From assembly GCA_014138095.1 (NCBI GenBank), contig JACGXE010000002.1, positions 124,001 to 188,000 of the forward strand: DNA of 64,000 nucleotides, read 5' to 3'. Origin of the DNA: Ochrobactrum sp. RH2CCR150. Lineage in GTDB: Bacteria > Pseudomonadota > Alphaproteobacteria > Rhizobiales > Rhizobiaceae. The position numbers and the translations under genes are program-made. Below, one piece after another: positions 35,551 through 45,584 of the stretch (positions are counted from its first letter, which is position 1; each line of letters begins with the position of its first letter). The notes under the pieces were generated by a model. That model worked only from the letters and a program-made list of their open reading frames with translations. It made no database searches and was not told the DNA's origin.

Positions 35551-35847
35551 TTAGCCGACGATACCCAAAATATCGGATTCCTTCATGATCAGCAGGTCTT
35601 CGCCGTTGATCTTGACTTCCGTGCCGGACCACTTGCCGAACAGGACCTTGTCGCCAGCCTTGACGTCCAGCGGAACGAGCTTGCCAGCTTCGTCACGAGC
35701 GCCGGCGCCAGCAGCGACAACTTCGCCTTCCTGCGGCTTTTCCTTAGCGGAGTCAGGGATAATGATCCCGCCAGCGGTCTTTGCTTCCGATTCAACGCGA
35801 CGAACGACGACGCGGTCATGAAGCGGGCGGAACTTGATATCAGCCAT
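35551..35847 (-). CDS. groS: co-chaperonin GroES (Hsp10)
   Basis: This seven-fold lid of the GroEL chamber is 98 residues long. It contains [20 protein letters not shown], the mobile loop [17 protein letters not shown] and [20 protein letters not shown]. The frame extends upstream to 35916 through the CIRCE region, but ATG 35847 gives the exact family start MADIKFRPL. It is the first gene of groES-groEL. Confidence 0.98.
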   Translation of the reverse strand: MADIKFRPLHDRVVVRRVESEAKTAGGIIIPDSAKEKPQEGEVVAAGAGARDEAGKLVPLDVKAGDKVLFGKWSGTEVKINGEDLLIMKESDILGIVG

Positions 35848-35909
35848 GGTATAACCCTTGGTGTTATAGACGTTGAACCCTGTTATGCGGATCGAGCCGA
35901 TCCGCGCTG

Positions 35910-35936
35910 TTAGCACTCTCTCTTCCAGAGTGCTAA
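35910..35936. promoter_or_regulatory. CIRCE operator (HrcA site) upstream of groES
   Basis: TTAGCACTC-N9-GAGTGCTAA matches the CIRCE consensus perfectly. The HrcA repressor binds it and releases on heat shock. It lies 63 bases before the groES start codon. Confidence 0.97.
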
Positions 35937-36031
35937 CGTGCCTTTGAGATAGAGGCAGGATCTTTTAATGTCAAGATTGCCTGAAAAATTTGACAGGCGA
36001 ATGATGGTTAATTTGCACCGTTCGCGAAGCG

Positions 36032-36078
36032 ATCAGGCGGCCTGATATGCGGAGGGCCGGGTGGTCCGCTCCGCATAT
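36032..36078 (-). terminator. tandem hairpins at the end of the TadG-like gene
   Basis: ATATGCGGAG (36045-36054) pairs with CTCCGCATAT (36069-36078). A second short repeat ATCAGG-CGG-CCTGAT follows at 36032-36046. There is no U run, so the role as terminator is uncertain. Confidence 0.45.
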
Positions 36079-36097
36079 GGTGGTTCGGTTTACAGGA

Positions 36098-38002
36098 TCA
36101 ACCCGAGATACGCAGGTTTGACAGCTCATCGCCGATCTGGCGGAAGGTTTCCGACAAATTGCCGCCCGTGGTGTTCCAAAACAGTTTGGCGGGCTTGCCG
36201 CCGTCGAGGCGGACACGAGAATCGGACGAGCAGGTTTTCAGCAGCTCGATTTGAGCTTTTTCGTCCGTCTTACTGGTGTTCAGGTCCACCGCCACAGTCA
36301 TGACGATGATGTTGGAGTCCTTCGCATTGTTGCAAAGCTTGTTGAAGCGGGCATTCATCGCTTTGGTATAGACGCTGTTGTCCTGCGAGACAGACACGCC
36401 GCTTTCCTGAAACAGACGGGTCTGGCTGTAACCCTTCGTGGTGCGGCTCGTATAGCCATGCGCCGAATAGTAAGACAGGTTGCTGGCCTTATCCCTGTTC
36501 GATCCCGCAAGCGAATTATACGTGTAATACGTGTTCGCGCCGTCGGTGAGCACGATGACGACTTTATCGTTGCCGCGGTCGGTCGAAGGGCGACCTTCCG
36601 TAAACGGTGCACCCTGAACGAGCGTCCGCCATCCCCACGCCATGCCTTCGGGCACATTCGTACCGCCACTCGGCTGCATCGCCTTGATGGCTGTTTTGAT
36701 AGTGGTTTTGCCTGCATCGGTGGAGATGTCCGTCAGGCGTGTGATGGAGGTGGTCGTACAGCTATAGTTCGGCCCACCGCCATCAGACCGCTTCGACAAC
36801 ACATTATTCAGATAATATTTCTTGAGGTCGTTCTGGCGCGAGAGGCCGCTCAAACTCAAGTCGTCTGTCCACCAGCTGTTCAGCGTAAGATTTGTCGGGT
36901 TACTATTTTTGTCGACATCATAATATTCCGCCGGGCCGAACATAGGCACGAACAGGGTTTCCGGCTTGCCGGTTGATGGCGGTGTGACGTCCAGCGCCAG
37001 GCCTCCTGGACGCGCCTCAACGCATCCCGCCCATGGAATCCACGTGGCGGTCGAACGTTTTGCAAGATCGGCGTAGAGAACAGCGCGGGAAAAGGCCTTG
37101 TTATTGTCCGTTCCCCAGCCAGTACCCGATTTGATGTAAAGGCCGCTGCCTGTCGGTTTTTCGACAATGCTGCGCGTGTTGTCGATCTTAACCGGCAGTA
37201 CGAAGTTTTCGAGATTAACCGGCGAGGTACCGCTTGGGTCCATCCATGTTTCTTTGAGATAGCTGGGCCCGATATTGACCGAGCCCGCAAAAGGCACCAG
37301 CGCGAATTGCACTGGCTTCTCAACGCGCGTGATCAGCGCCGATTGCGCTGCCATGCTGTCGACGAGCTGCGTTGCTGCGTCTTTCAGCAATTGCAGGCGT
37401 TGCGTGTTCGAGCCGGCGCCGTTGTCATTCATCGAGCCGGAATTATCGAGCACGAGCGCCACTTCAATCGTATTCTTCAGCCGAACGAAGGAACTTAGTG
37501 TATATTGCTTATTGTCCCAGTCATTGGCCGAGTTGGTCAGTTGTGCTGCGATGGAGCCGAACAGCGATGGATATATGAAGTTCGCGGTGGCTTCGATCTG
37601 CTGATTATCGTTCGAAGTTTGGGGAAACTGGACGGCAAAGGTAACGCGGTCTGCGGAAAGCGCGGTCAGGTTCACATTGAAGACCTTGCCGCCATAGTCC
37701 TTCATGTCGGCTTCGCTTGCGCCGGTTGAAAAGCGCTTGCCGACGGCCAGCGCGGCTGCGTCGAGCGCGGCCTGAACATTGTTGCGGGCGCGCATGAGAT
37801 TGGTGGCATCGATGGCAACCATGCCAGCAAGCAATAACGGCACGAGCAATATGGCCGTGATCATCGCGAAATTGCCGCGTTCGTCACCGCAGAATCGACC
37901 TGCTTTTTCTGAAAGGCTTTCGAAATCCGCTTTGCGTGCAAAGCCCGTCGTGCAGGCGGCGAAAAGCCTCCTTGCTGGTCCGCTCCAGTTATTCAAATCC
38001 AC
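36098..38002 (-). CDS. TadG-like pilus-assembly protein with von Willebrand A domain
   Basis: Near the N-terminus, DERGNFAMITAILLVPLLLA is the TadE/TadG type membrane segment, followed by ARNNVQAALDAAALAVGKRF. A von Willebrand A domain follows with MIDAS motif ALVLDNSGSMND and VIVLTDGANTYY, and a C-terminal part ending DELSNLRISG with a probable disulfide pair. It is about 634 residues from the GTG at 38002. The frame stays open to 38092, but that part is translated from a palindromic repeat, so I shortened it; the true start is unsure. No other tad genes are nearby. It is probably anchored in the inner membrane facing the periplasm. Confidence 0.8.
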   Translation of the reverse strand: MDLNNWSGPARRLFAACTTGFARKADFESLSEKAGRFCGDERGNFAMITAILLVPLLLAGMVAIDATNLMRARNNVQAALDAAALAVGKRFSTGASEADMKDYGGKVFNVNLTALSADRVTFAVQFPQTSNDNQQIEATANFIYPSLFGSIAAQLTNSANDWDNKQYTLSSFVRLKNTIEVALVLDNSGSMNDNGAGSNTQRLQLLKDAATQLVDSMAAQSALITRVEKPVQFALVPFAGSVNIGPSYLKETWMDPSGTSPVNLENFVLPVKIDNTRSIVEKPTGSGLYIKSGTGWGTDNNKAFSRAVLYADLAKRSTATWIPWAGCVEARPGGLALDVTPPSTGKPETLFVPMFGPAEYYDVDKNSNPTNLTLNSWWTDDLSLSGLSRQNDLKKYYLNNVLSKRSDGGGPNYSCTTTSITRLTDISTDAGKTTIKTAIKAMQPSGGTNVPEGMAWGWRTLVQGAPFTEGRPSTDRGNDKVVIVLTDGANTYYTYNSLAGSNRDKASNLSYYSAHGYTSRTTKGYSQTRLFQESGVSVSQDNSVYTKAMNARFNKLCNNAKDSNIIVMTVAVDLNTSKTDEKAQIELLKTCSSDSRVRLDGGKPAKLFWNTTGGNLSETFRQIGDELSNLRISG

Positions 38003-38037
38003 GCCCGCCCGAAAGGTTGTGTTGCTGCTGTTTAGGC

Positions 38038-38080
38038 GCGCATCTTGTCCGAAAACCGTTTCACATTTTTCGGGATGCGC
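38038..38080. repeat. rhizobial-type intergenic palindromic repeat
   Basis: GCGCATC (38038-38044) and GATGCGC (38074-38080) enclose CCGAAAA (38049-38055) and TTTTCGG (38067-38073). The core resembles the short palindromes dispersed in Brucella and related genomes, from memory. It lies at the 5' end of the TadG-like frame. Confidence 0.65.
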
Positions 38081-38334
38081 TCTGAACCGCAAGGTTGTGT
38101 GTCGTTCCTAGCAGCATCTTTCTAACAGTCGGTCACGAAGTGCGGTAAACGATCGATGAATCTACGCAACAGCTTATTGAGACATTCCTCATGGGGTGTT
38201 TGGACGCGGCGCTTTCTCGGCTTATTGGCGGTAAAGCTCGTGACAGTTTTGATCGGCTGCGTTAGATGGAGCGCATGCGGCTTGCATATGCGGGCGGCGT
38301 TCCAGCTCGAAAATGGAATATCAAGAGGAAGACT

Positions 38335-39183
38335 ATGAAGCAGCTTGAAAGCCTCGACGATCTGACCGGCCAGTATGACGTGTTTTTCTGCGACGTCTGG
38401 GGCGTGGTGCATAATGGCGTCGCTGCACATCCGGCTGCTGTCGATGCGCTGAAGCGCGCCCGTGCCAGGGGCGTTACGGTCATTCTCGTCACCAATTCTC
38501 CGCGCCCGCATCCGGGCGTCGAGGCTCAGCTCGCAATGCTGGGCGTGCCTGCGGATACCTATGATCGTGTCGTCACCTCCGGCGACGTGACCCGCGACCT
38601 GATCGTCGAAGGTCCGCGCAAGGTTCTGCACATCGGTCGCGAAAACGAATTGTCGATCTATGACGGGCTGGATGTGGAACTGGTGGAAGAATTCGAGGCC
38701 GATGGCGTCGTCTGTACTGGTCTTGCCGATGACGATGTGGAAACGCCTGCCGATTACGCCGACCTGCTCCAGCGTCTGCGTTCGCGCAACCTGCCTTTCA
38801 TCTGCGCCAATCCCGACATTATGGTCGAGCGTGGTCCGCGTCTTGTCTGGTGTGCGGGCGCTCTTGCGCGCGATTACAGCCAGCTCGGTGGTCGCACGCT
38901 GATCGCCGGAAAGCCGCATCGCCCGATCTATGAGGCTGCGCTGCACGCTGCCGAAGAGGTTCGTGGCGGCCCCGTCGACAAGAGCCGCATTCTCGGCATT
39001 GGCGATGGCGTGCTGACCGATGTGAAGGGCGCCGCCGGTTTCGGTCTCGATGTGCTCTATATTTCGGGGGGCGTGCACGCTGCCGATTATGCAGATAACG
39101 GAGCTGTCGATCTCGCAAAGATGGAAGCGTTTCTGGAAAAGCACGGACATCGTCCGGTCGCCGAGCTTTACGCACTCGTCTGA
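38335..39183 (+). CDS. HAD-superfamily phosphatase (TIGR01459-type)
   Basis: The 282-residue protein belongs to the class IIA HAD group near the NagD type. Motif I is FFCDVWGVVHNG (nucleophile Asp), motif II is VILVTNSPRP, and motif III/IV follow with LIAGKPHRPIY and LGIGDGVLTDVKGA. The cap domain lies between. ATG 38335 follows AAGAGGAAG and gives MKQLESLDDL. The substrate is a small phosphorylated molecule, not identifiable here. ribF starts 67 bases downstream on the same strand. Confidence 0.9.
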   Translation: MKQLESLDDLTGQYDVFFCDVWGVVHNGVAAHPAAVDALKRARARGVTVILVTNSPRPHPGVEAQLAMLGVPADTYDRVVTSGDVTRDLIVEGPRKVLHIGRENELSIYDGLDVELVEEFEADGVVCTGLADDDVETPADYADLLQRLRSRNLPFICANPDIMVERGPRLVWCAGALARDYSQLGGRTLIAGKPHRPIYEAALHAAEEVRGGPVDKSRILGIGDGVLTDVKGAAGFGLDVLYISGGVHAADYADNGAVDLAKMEAFLEKHGHRPVAELYALV

Positions 39184-39250
39184 TATTTTCGCACATTGCG
39201 GGCAAGGTCAAACAAGCCCAGACTGAAGCAAGTCAAGACTCAGGCACACC

Positions 39251-40240
39251 ATGACGAATTCAGATTTCCAACGTCTTTCGGGAACCGACACCTTGCCGGA
39301 GCGGCTGCGCAATTGCGTGGTGGCCATCGGCAATTTCGACGGCGTTCATCGCGGACATCAGGCCGTGCTTGAGCGGGCGCTGGAAATCGCGGCCAAGGAA
39401 AATCTGCCTGCAGTCGTGCTGACATTCGAGCCGCATCCGCGCAGTTTCTTCAAGCCGGACGAACCGATCGACCGGCTCACCGATGCGCGTGAAAAGGCGT
39501 CTATCCTGCGGCACATGGGCTTTCATGCGGTTGTGGAGCAGCCTTTCACCGCCGAATTCTCCAGCCGGTCGGCTGAAGATTTCGTGCAGCATATTCTGGT
39601 CGAAAAACTTCATGCCAGCCGTGTCGTGACCGGCTATGACTTTCATTTTGGCAAGGGCCGGCGTGGCACGCCGGAGTTTCTCCTGCAGGCAGGCGAGGGT
39701 GCTGGTTTCCATGTGACGCTGGTGGATGCCTTTACCGACGAAGGCGACAATCTCGTTTCCTCCACGCGGGTTCGCAATTTGCTCTGCGACGGGGATGTTG
39801 CCGGAGCGGCAGGACTGCTCGGCTATCGCTATACGGTCTGCGGCGAGGTCATCCACGGCAAGAAGCTAGGGCGCACACTCGGTTTTCCCACGGCCAATAT
39901 GAAAGTCAGCGCCCAGACCAGCTTGAAACACGGCATCTATGCCGTCCGTTTCCGCAGGCAGGATGGAAGCCTGCATGACGGTGTCGCCAGTTTTGGCCGT
40001 CGTCCTACGGTGGATAGTGACGGCTCGCCGCTTCTAGAGACATTCCTGTTCGACTTTTCCGGCGATCTTTACGGCGAAGTCGCCTGTGTTTCGTTCTTCG
40101 GCTTCCTGCGCGGCGAAGTGAAATTTGACGGGCTGGATCCGCTGATCGAGCAGATGAAGCGCGACGAGGAAGAGGCCCGCGCCTTGCTGGCCGGTGCCCG
40201 CCCGCTTTCGGAACTAGACCGTGTGCTTTCCTTTGAGTGA
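39251..40240 (+). CDS. ribF: bifunctional riboflavin kinase/FAD synthetase
   Basis: It phosphorylates riboflavin to FMN and adenylates FMN to FAD. The N-terminal nucleotidyltransferase has AIGNFDGVHRGHQAVL (HxGH-like site) and VTGYDFHFGKGRRGT. The C-terminal kinase has GRTLGFPTANM and ends in a helix (DPLIEQMKRDEEEARALL). Length is 329 residues, typical. It follows the HAD phosphatase gene on the same strand, and ileS lies further downstream, as in many bacteria. Confidence 0.96.
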   Translation: MTNSDFQRLSGTDTLPERLRNCVVAIGNFDGVHRGHQAVLERALEIAAKENLPAVVLTFEPHPRSFFKPDEPIDRLTDAREKASILRHMGFHAVVEQPFTAEFSSRSAEDFVQHILVEKLHASRVVTGYDFHFGKGRRGTPEFLLQAGEGAGFHVTLVDAFTDEGDNLVSSTRVRNLLCDGDVAGAAGLLGYRYTVCGEVIHGKKLGRTLGFPTANMKVSAQTSLKHGIYAVRFRRQDGSLHDGVASFGRRPTVDSDGSPLLETFLFDFSGDLYGEVACVSFFGFLRGEVKFDGLDPLIEQMKRDEEEARALLAGARPLSELDRVLSFE

Positions 40241-40353
40241 AGTGTAGCGGAATATTTTTCTACCTAAGATTTAAGTTAAATTTTACATATTTCCGACAGA
40301 CAGTGTTACAGATGCTATGAATTTTCGAAGCGCTGTTTGTCGGAGATATTGTT

Positions 40354-41196
40354 TTGCGTATTCGCTCACTGACCCTCGTTGTTGGCGCTCTCATTCCCGC
40401 CACCGGCTCCATTGCATATGCAGCCGATGTGCAGCAGACCGATGTTTATGCGGCGGAAACGGTTCAGCCGGCCCGCAAGCATTTCTGGTCCGGCGACTGG
40501 TACCTCAAGGTCGGTGCAGCCGGTCTGGTCGCGCCGAAGTTCGAAGGCTCGAACAAATATCGCTTTTCCGCACAGCCGTTGATTTCGCTTGGCCGTCAGG
40601 GCGAAGCGACGCGGTTTTCCTCGCGTAACGACAATGTTTCCTTCGCGCTGATCGACAACAACCGCTTCCGCGCCGGTCTGGCAGGCAAACTGCTGTTCGA
40701 ACGCGATGATGATATTCACGGCCTGAAAGACACCAAGTTCGGCGGCGAAGTAGGCGGCTTTGCCGAAGTCTACCCGACTGACTGGCTGCGCGTGCGTGGC
40801 GAGGTGCGTCAGGGCATCCGCGCACATAAGGGCGTTGTCGCCGATATTTCCGCGGACGCCTTTTATGATGTGACGCCGGTTATCCGCGTTTCGGCGGGTC
40901 CACGTGCAACCTTCGCGTCGAAGGACTACTTCAAGACCTATTACGGCGTCGATGCGCAGGAATCGGCAGCGTCCGGCCTGTCGGAATATAATCCGGGCGG
41001 CGGCTTCAAATCGGCCGGTTTCGGCGGTGCCATCAACTGGAAGGCGACCGACAAGATCGATACCAGCCTGTTTGGCGAATATACCCGCCTGCAGGGCCCG
41101 GCCAAGGATTCGAGTATCGTCAAGGAGCGCGGCTCGCCCGACCAGTTCATGGTTGGCATCTCTGCGACCTATCGTTTCGACTTCTCTTTGGATTAA
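40354..41196 (+). CDS. MipA/OmpV-family outer-membrane protein
   Basis: The 280-residue protein starts at TTG 40354 with a CGGAGA ribosome site. A signal peptide (SLTLVVGALIPATGSIAYA-A) leads to a beta-barrel with alternating strands ending in SATYRFDFSLD, the aromatic C-terminus of outer-membrane proteins. Family landmarks include WYLKVGAAGLVAPKFEGS and the RFSAQPLISLG strand. Members may scaffold murein enzymes or act as porins. An AT-rich promoter region precedes it. Confidence 0.9.
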   Translation: MRIRSLTLVVGALIPATGSIAYAADVQQTDVYAAETVQPARKHFWSGDWYLKVGAAGLVAPKFEGSNKYRFSAQPLISLGRQGEATRFSSRNDNVSFALIDNNRFRAGLAGKLLFERDDDIHGLKDTKFGGEVGGFAEVYPTDWLRVRGEVRQGIRAHKGVVADISADAFYDVTPVIRVSAGPRATFASKDYFKTYYGVDAQESAASGLSEYNPGGGFKSAGFGGAINWKATDKIDTSLFGEYTRLQGPAKDSSIVKERGSPDQFMVGISATYRFDFSLD

Positions 41197-41540
41197 GGCG
41201 CTCACGCGGTTCGACCACGTGTCAGACCGCATGAAGCGGGCGCTACTGTGAAGATTTTCAGGGGCAGGGATGCAGTTTTATTGCGTCTTTGTTCCCCTAG
41301 CCTCTTTATTCCTGCAAAGCTCATTGCTAAAAGCGTGCCCATGATGACGGATTTTCGGCTTATCATGACGGCCATACGAATTATTGGCCCGGCCTCCCGC
41401 TTTGCCTGAATGGCTGTTTTGCCAGGCAATATCTGGCGCGGAGGTCCGGGAACGACCGGCTGTGCTCTTACAGTCCCCCTGTTATCGTTGATCCACATGC
41501 CCGCCATTTCTGGCCGAGGCTTCACAGGCGAATACCGATC
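41197..41540. other. gene-free interval before ileS
   Basis: In the 344 bases I see no supported gene, tRNA-like fold or strong terminator. It presumably contains the ileS promoter and leader. No T-box elements are apparent, as expected for this bacterial group. Confidence 0.35.
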
Positions 41541-44453
41541 ATGACTGAGACGACCAAGATCGATTACTCTAAAACCCTCAATCTGCCGCAGACAGAATTT
41601 CCGATGCGCGCGGGCTTGCCGCAGCGCGAACCGCTGTTCGTCGAGCGCTGGGAGGGGATGAACCTTTACAAGAAGCTGCGCGAGCAGGCGAAAGACCGCC
41701 CGCTTTATGTGCTGCACGATGGCCCTCCCTATGCCAACGGCAATATCCATATCGGCCATGCGCTGAACAAGATCCTCAAGGACGTCATCACCCGCTCTTT
41801 CCAGATGCGCGGCTATAACTCGAACTACGTTCCGGGCTGGGATTGCCATGGCCTGCCGATCGAATGGAAGATCGAGGAAAAATATCGCGCCGAAGGCAAG
41901 AACAAGGACGAAGTGCCGATCAACGAATTCCGCAAGGAATGCCGTGAATTCGCTGCCAACTGGATCAGGGTCCAGACGGATGAGTTCAAGCGTCTTGCGA
42001 TCCTCGGCGATTTCGAAAACCCGTACACGACGATGAATTTCCACGCTGAATCGCGCATCGCTGGCGAGCTTCTCAAGTTCGCGGCTTCCGGTCAGCTTTA
42101 TCGCGGCTCCAAGCCAGTAATGTGGTCGGTTGTCGAGCGCACGGCGCTTGCCGAAGCCGAAGTCGAATATCACGACGTCGAGTCGGATATGATCTGGGTC
42201 AAGTTCCCGGTCGCTGGCCAGAATGATCTTTCCGGCAGCGCCGTGGTGATCTGGACGACCACCCCATGGACCATCCCCGGCAACCGCGCCGTGTCCTATT
42301 CGTCGCGTATCGAATATGGGCTTTACGAAGTCACGGAAGCCGAGAACGATTTTGGCCCGCGTCCGGGCGAAAAGCTCATCTTCGCCGACAAGCTGGCTGA
42401 AGAAAGCTTCGCCAAGGCAAAGCTTCAGTTCAAGCGCCTGCGCGGTATTTCAGCAGATGAACTTGGCAAGATCTTGCTCGATCACCCGTTGAAGGGTTTT
42501 GCGGGCGGCTATGAGTTCGCGGTTCCGATGCTCGATGGCGATCATGTGACCGACGATGCGGGCACGGGTTTCGTCCACACCGCGCCAAGCCACGGTCGTG
42601 AAGACTTTGAAGCCTGGATGAACAATGTTCGCGAACTGGAAGCGCGCGGTATCGATCCAAGCATCCCGTTCCCGGTGGGTGACGACGGCTATTATACCAA
42701 GGATGCACCGGGCTTCGGTCCGGACCGCGAAGGCGGCGCCGCACGCGTGATCGACGACAACGGCAAGAAGGGCGACGCCAACAAGTCGGTGATGGATCAG
42801 CTTATCGCCAATGACAAGCTCTTCGCACGCGGTCGTCTCAAGCACTCCTATCCGCATTCCTGGCGTTCGAAGAAGCAGGTCATCTTCCGCAACACGCCGC
42901 AATGGTTCGTCTATATGGACAAGAACCTCGGCGACGGCACCACGCTGCGCTCGCGTGCGCTGAAGGCCATTGACGACACACGTTTCGTACCGGCTGCCGG
43001 TCAGACGCGCCTGCGTTCGATGATCGAAGGCCGCCCGGACTGGGTGCTTTCGCGTCAGCGCGCCTGGGGCGTGCCGATCTGCGTTTTCGTGGACGAGGAA
43101 GGCAACATCCTTCAGGACGATGCGGTCAACAAGCGTGTTCTCGATGCTTTCGAGGCCGAAGGCGCCGATGCATGGTTTGCTGAAGGCGCGCGCGAGCGTT
43201 TCCTCGGCAACCGCGCCAATGAGCCTTGGGTTCAGGTGCGCGATATTCTGGACGTGTGGTTCGATTCAGGATCGACCCACACGTTCACGCTGGAAGACCG
43301 CCCGGACATGAAGTGGCCGGCAGACGTCTATCTCGAAGGTTCGGACCAGCATCGCGGCTGGTTCCACTCGTCGCTTCTGGAAAGCTGCGGCACGCGCGGT
43401 CGTGCGCCATATAATGCCGTCGTGACCCACGGTTTCACCATGGACGAGCACGGCAAGAAAATGTCGAAGTCGCTCGGCAATACGGTAACGCCGCAGGACG
43501 TCATCAAGGAATCCGGCGCGGATATCCTGCGTCTGTGGGTCATGACGACCGATTACTGGGAAGATCAGCGCCTCGGCAAGAGCATCATCCAGACCAATAT
43601 TGATGCCTATCGCAAGCTGCGCAACACCATCCGCTGGATGCTGGGCACGCTGGCGCATGACGAAGGCGAAAACGTTGCTCATGCCGATCTGCCGGAACTT
43701 GAGCGCCTGATGCTGCACCGCCTGACGGAGCTGGATGAGGTTGTGCGCACCGGCTATGACACATTCGACTTCAAGCGCATCGCCCGCGCTCTGATCGACT
43801 TCATGAATGTCGAACTTTCGGCTTTCTATTTCGATATCCGCAAGGACGCGCTTTACTGCGATGCCCCGTCGAGTGTTCGCCGCAAGGCTGCGTTGCAGAC
43901 CGTGCGCGAAATCTTCGATCGCCTGACGACCTGGCTGGCGCCGATGCTGCCTTTCACCATGGAAGAAGCATGGCTCGACCGTTATCCGCAGTCGGTTTCG
44001 GTCCATGCCGAGCAGTTCCGCCCGACGCCTGCTGCATGGCGTGATGACGTGCTGGCCGAAAAGTGGCGCAAGGTGCGCGCGGTTCGCCGCGTCGTGACCG
44101 GCGCGCTGGAGCTGGAACGCGCAGACAAGCGCATTGGTTCGTCGCTGGAAGCAGCGCCGGTGGTCCACATTTCCGACAAGAGCCTGAGCGATTCGCTCGA
44201 CGGTCTCGATTTTGCGGAAATCTGCATCACCAGCGGCATCTCGTTCAGCGATGCAGCGGCACCGGAAAGCGCTTTCACGCTTGGCGATGTGAAGGGTGTG
44301 GCCGTCGTGCCTGTTCGCGCCGAAGGCGAAAAATGTGCGCGTTCGTGGCGCTACACCACGGATGTGGGTTCCGACCCGGAATTCCCGGAAGTGTCGGCCC
44401 GCGATGCCGAGGCGCTGCGCGAATTGAAGGCGCTCGGCAAGCTCGAAGCCTGA
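41541..44453 (+). CDS. ileS: isoleucyl-tRNA synthetase
   Basis: It charges tRNA-Ile and edits valine. This is a class I synthetase of 970 residues. The HIGH site is in [18 protein letters not shown] near residue 68. The editing domain includes [13 protein letters not shown] and [19 protein letters not shown]. The KMSKS loop is [13 protein letters not shown] near residue 640. The anticodon domain and a C-terminal part follow without the usual four-cysteine zinc site, as in other alphaproteobacteria. It ends at a terminator. Confidence 0.97.
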   Translation: MTETTKIDYSKTLNLPQTEFPMRAGLPQREPLFVERWEGMNLYKKLREQAKDRPLYVLHDGPPYANGNIHIGHALNKILKDVITRSFQMRGYNSNYVPGWDCHGLPIEWKIEEKYRAEGKNKDEVPINEFRKECREFAANWIRVQTDEFKRLAILGDFENPYTTMNFHAESRIAGELLKFAASGQLYRGSKPVMWSVVERTALAEAEVEYHDVESDMIWVKFPVAGQNDLSGSAVVIWTTTPWTIPGNRAVSYSSRIEYGLYEVTEAENDFGPRPGEKLIFADKLAEESFAKAKLQFKRLRGISADELGKILLDHPLKGFAGGYEFAVPMLDGDHVTDDAGTGFVHTAPSHGREDFEAWMNNVRELEARGIDPSIPFPVGDDGYYTKDAPGFGPDREGGAARVIDDNGKKGDANKSVMDQLIANDKLFARGRLKHSYPHSWRSKKQVIFRNTPQWFVYMDKNLGDGTTLRSRALKAIDDTRFVPAAGQTRLRSMIEGRPDWVLSRQRAWGVPICVFVDEEGNILQDDAVNKRVLDAFEAEGADAWFAEGARERFLGNRANEPWVQVRDILDVWFDSGSTHTFTLEDRPDMKWPADVYLEGSDQHRGWFHSSLLESCGTRGRAPYNAVVTHGFTMDEHGKKMSKSLGNTVTPQDVIKESGADILRLWVMTTDYWEDQRLGKSIIQTNIDAYRKLRNTIRWMLGTLAHDEGENVAHADLPELERLMLHRLTELDEVVRTGYDTFDFKRIARALIDFMNVELSAFYFDIRKDALYCDAPSSVRRKAALQTVREIFDRLTTWLAPMLPFTMEEAWLDRYPQSVSVHAEQFRPTPAAWRDDVLAEKWRKVRAVRRVVTGALELERADKRIGSSLEAAPVVHISDKSLSDSLDGLDFAEICITSGISFSDAAAPESAFTLGDVKGVAVVPVRAEGEKCARSWRYTTDVGSDPEFPEVSARDAEALRELKALGKLEA

Positions 44454-44465
44454 TCGCAGAAATCA

Positions 44466-44497
44466 CAATCCGCTCCGGTTTCACCCGGGGCGGATTG
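44466..44497 (+). terminator. rho-independent terminator of ileS
   Basis: CAATCCGC (44466-44473) pairs with GCGGATTG (44490-44497), extended by CCGG/CCGG, followed by TTTG. It lies 12 bases after the stop. Confidence 0.8.
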
Positions 44498-44705
44498 TTT
44501 GTTTGCGCGATAGGGGTTGCGGCTCCCCGCGTGAACATGGTGAAATAGCGGTTAAAGCCGGATTGCCGCATGAGTTCCTCTCATGTACAAGGCAGTCCTC
44601 GAATAAATTCACGATCTGCCTTGGAGTTGCCGGTTTTTTGAGGCAAGGCACGCTGGAGCAAGCCTCGCGAACAAAGAATCGACAGGCGTAAAAGAAGTGG
44701 CGCTA

Positions 44706-45380
44706 ATGAAGATTGACGGACGAGTTCTGATACTTATGACGGCTGTAGCGGGTCTTTCGCTGTCAGGCTGCATGTCTTCGCCGACCTACGGAACGGACAA
44801 GTCGTCGGGCGCGCAGCTCTTCGACGACGTTTCCAATATGGCGAGCTTCGGTCAGGGCAAGAACAAGAAAGAGCGCATCGATTACAAGCCGCGTCCTGAT
44901 CTTGTGCGTCCTTCTCCGGGCGATAAGGGGCAGCTGCCTGCACCGCAGGATAATGTTGCCACCGCGGGTGGTGCAGACTGGCCGGAATCTCCAGAACAGC
45001 GCCGCAAGCGCCTGCGTGATGAAATCACCGCCAACCGCGATAACCCGAACTTCGTGTCGCCGGTTGAAGCAGACGGTCCGGTTGCAAGCAACCTGAAGAC
45101 TGCACTTCCGGGCGGCAACAGCCGTCGCGAAGAATATGATTCCCGTTTGCCAACCGTTGATCCGCAGAAAATGGCGGCCATCAAGGCAGAACGTGCACAG
45201 CAGGCGCAGGGTTCGGCCACGAACCGCAAATATCTGAGCGAGCCGCCGCTGGCCTATCGTGAACCGGCATCCACCGCCGCTACCGGCGAGCTGGGGCAGG
45301 ACGAGGCGCAGAAGGAACGCGAGCGCAAGAAGGCCGCTGGCAAGTCCAAGGGCTGGCGCGATTATCTGCCCTGGAACTAA
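44706..45380 (+). CDS. conserved lipoprotein of unknown function
   Basis: The 224-residue protein has a lipoprotein signal (LILMTAVAGLSLSGC), giving a mature N-terminal cysteine. The mature part is polar and probably disordered (KPRPDLVRPSPGDKGQLPAP, EQRRKRLRDEITANRD) and ends KGWRDYLPWN. I recognise no enzymatic domain; similar low-complexity lipoproteins occur downstream of ileS in related genomes by my recollection. A GTG at 44697 is an alternative start three codons upstream. A terminator follows at 45411. Confidence 0.8.
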   Translation: MKIDGRVLILMTAVAGLSLSGCMSSPTYGTDKSSGAQLFDDVSNMASFGQGKNKKERIDYKPRPDLVRPSPGDKGQLPAPQDNVATAGGADWPESPEQRRKRLRDEITANRDNPNFVSPVEADGPVASNLKTALPGGNSRREEYDSRLPTVDPQKMAAIKAERAQQAQGSATNRKYLSEPPLAYREPASTAATGELGQDEAQKERERKKAAGKSKGWRDYLPWN

Positions 45381-45410
45381 CGTCCAGAATTTATTTATAA
45401 GAGTTTAAGC

Positions 45411-45438
45411 AGCCATGGCGTTAATATCCGCTATGGCT
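45411..45438 (+). terminator. terminator of the lipoprotein gene
   Basis: AGCCATGGCG (45411-45420) pairs with CGCTATGGCT (45429-45438) with one mismatch. GTTTTATT follows. Confidence 0.85.
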
Positions 45439-45515
45439 GTTTTATTGTGAGTATAGTGTGAAGGTTTTCTGGGCAGATATTTCAAATTTGTAATTTTAAG
45501 CGTCATGACTTCTAT

Positions 45516-45529
45516 TTGATTTCAATCAA
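45516..45529. promoter_or_regulatory. FNR/FixK box upstream of cytochrome b561
   Basis: TTGAT-TTCA-ATCAA is an exact match to TTGAT-N4-ATCAA, the site of FNR/FixK/FnrN regulators that respond to low oxygen. It lies 56 bases before the ATG, in an AT-rich promoter stretch. Confidence 0.75.
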
Positions 45530-45584
45530 AGACTTCATGTCTGTAAAGGGCGATGATAGGGCATAGCTTCAAAGGTACAGTTCA

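Noticed and set aside
36098..38002. TadG-like gene as part of a Tad pilus locus
   Set aside because: No cpaA-F, flp or tad genes lie on either side; only a single homologue is present.
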